Shown here: positions 6,140-6,985 of the stretch, in pieces | Layout: each line of letters starts with the position of its first letter | Numbering within the stretch: position 1 is the first letter of the stretch | Source: Marinovum sp. | Lineage (GTDB): Bacteria > Pseudomonadota > Alphaproteobacteria > Rhodobacterales > Rhodobacteraceae | Assembly (NCBI GenBank): GCA_002684375.1 | Contig: NYVC01000062.1 | Location: 1-6,985, forward strand | Direction: 5' to 3' | Length of the DNA stretch: 6,985 bases | Translations under genes and position numbers: made by a program | The notes under the pieces: model-generated | Told to the model about the DNA's origin: nothing | Seen by the model: only the letters and a program-made list of their open reading frames with translations | Database searches by the model: none

Positions 6140-6985
6140 TCAGTGATTCCAGAAATAAACAGTTGCGGGTTCGGGTTCCCAAACGCGGGCCTGATCGATA
6201 CCGGGCAGATTGACCAAGGCGCGATATTCCGAACCAAATGCCACATATTGATCGGTTTCTGCCATGACGGCTGGTTTACAGGCAATTGGGTCGCGCACAA
6301 CGCCAAACCCGTCTTTAGTTCCAACTACAAAGGTAAAAAACCCATCAAGATCTTCAAGGCTGCTGTCCAGTGCTTCGCCCAATGTGCTGCCTTGCTGCAT
6401 CTTCCACGTCAGATAAGCCGCTCCAACCTCGGTATCGTTTTCGGTCTCGATATGAATGCCTTCGCGGCGCAGCTTGCGGCGCAGGCTGTTGTGGTTAGAC
6501 AGTGATCCGTTGTGGACCAGACATTGATCAGGTCCGGTTGAGAACGGGTGCGCACCCATCGTGGTGACAGCAGATTCTGTGGCCATGCGGGTGTGGCCAA
6601 TGCCGTGTGTGCCGGACATTTCGCTAACGTCAAACCGTGCAGCGACTTCGCTGGGCAGCCCGACCTCTTTATAAATCTCGATTGTGTCGCCTGCACTCAT
6701 CACCCGCAGTTCGGGGCGCAGTTCGCGCAATGCGGTGCGGGCGGCATCGATGCTGTTGCTGGGTATGTTCAGGACCGCATGGGTGTCCTTGCGATTGAGG
6801 CTGACATCCGCGCCGATGACGGCACCAAGATCTTTGGCCAATGTGGCAAAATCTTCGGCCCCATTGTCAGATTGAACGGTCAGTTTTTTCTGTGTGTCGT
6901 GCTCGTTACCATAGATCGCAATACCCGCACTGTCCGGGCCTCTATCTGTCATTGTCACAAGCATTTCAGTTAGCATTTCACCGAG
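6140..6985 (-). CDS. mgsA: N-methylglutamate synthase subunit A (class II glutamine amidotransferase), 5' end outside window
   Basis: This subunit should hydrolyse the amide of gamma-glutamylmethylamide (or glutamine) and pass the released amine to the synthase partners. The 281 visible residues are in frame to the window edge, so the N-terminus, including the expected catalytic Cys of an MCGIVG-like start, is missing: the visible protein begins LGEMLTEML, which looks internal. A methionine at 6976 is therefore not taken as the start. Class II amidotransferase motifs occur in order: DRGPDSAG (14-21), GHTRMATES (130-138), CLVHNGSLSNH (155-165) and TENDTEVGAAYL (181-192), a set shared with PurF/GltB glutaminase domains. 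The tail, with DGFGVVRDPIACKPAV then FGSEYRAL, also fits the family. The stop lies one base before the mgsB start, so the pair is tightly coupled. GlxB in rhizobia is the alternative name. Any promoter of the operon lies beyond the window. Confidence 0.87.
   Translation of the reverse strand, partial: LGEMLTEMLVTMTDRGPDSAGIAIYGNEHDTQKKLTVQSDNGAEDFATLAKDLGAVIGADVSLNRKDTHAVLNIPSNSIDAARTALRELRPELRVMSAGDTIEIYKEVGLPSEVAARFDVSEMSGTHGIGHTRMATESAVTTMGAHPFSTGPDQCLVHNGSLSNHNSLRRKLRREGIHIETENDTEVGAAYLTWKMQQGSTLGEALDSSLEDLDGFFTFVVGTKDGFGVVRDPIACKPAVMAETDQYVAFGSEYRALVNLPGIDQARVWEPEPATVYFWNH

Noticed and set aside
6139..6324. N-terminal extension of mgsB reading back to position 6324
   Set aside because: It lies inside the coding sequence of mgsA in another frame, shows no family resemblance, and the family-like N-terminus begins at ATG 6138.

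Overview
The window reads as a compact piece of an alphaproteobacterial chromosome, most likely a marine member of the Rhodobacteraceae (Roseobacter group). This rests on remembered protein-level resemblance and moderate GC content, not on a search. All six genes lie on the minus strand, so transcription runs from high to low coordinates, and both window edges cut through a gene.

Right part (6985 down to about 2620): four tightly ordered genes form a methylamine-assimilation module. They are a class II glutamine amidotransferase subunit (mgsA, 5' end missing), a GXGXG beta-helix subunit (mgsB), an FMN-binding glutamate-synthase-like subunit (mgsC) and a type III glutamine-synthetase relative (gmaS). 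Together they resemble a glutamate synthase split into three polypeptides plus gamma-glutamylmethylamide synthetase. This matches the indirect N-methylglutamate route, in which GmaS joins methylamine to glutamate and MgsABC turns the product into N-methylglutamate. The N-methylglutamate dehydrogenase genes (mgdABCD) needed to complete the route are not in the window. The related glxBCD/glnT set of rhizobia is the main alternative naming. A clear hairpin with a T-run on the minus strand closes this operon just after gmaS.

Middle (2524 to 1676): a ten-helix EamA/DMT-family transporter follows the terminator, so it probably has its own promoter or depends on read-through. Its substrate is unknown.

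Left part (1546 to 1): an FMN-dependent alpha-hydroxy-acid dehydrogenase overlaps by ATGA with a thiamine-diphosphate enzyme of the acetolactate synthase/benzoylformate decarboxylase superfamily, of which only the first 104 residues are present. The coupling suggests consecutive steps on one substrate: a 2-hydroxy acid oxidised to a 2-oxo acid, then acted on by the ThDP enzyme.

No tRNA, rRNA, mobile element, CRISPR array or long repeat was seen, and no gene-free stretch exceeds about 180 bases. Most of the content belongs to known families. The points that stand out are the unassigned hydroxyacid dehydrogenase/ThDP pair, the loss of the iron-sulfur cysteines in MgsC, and the orphan transporter.
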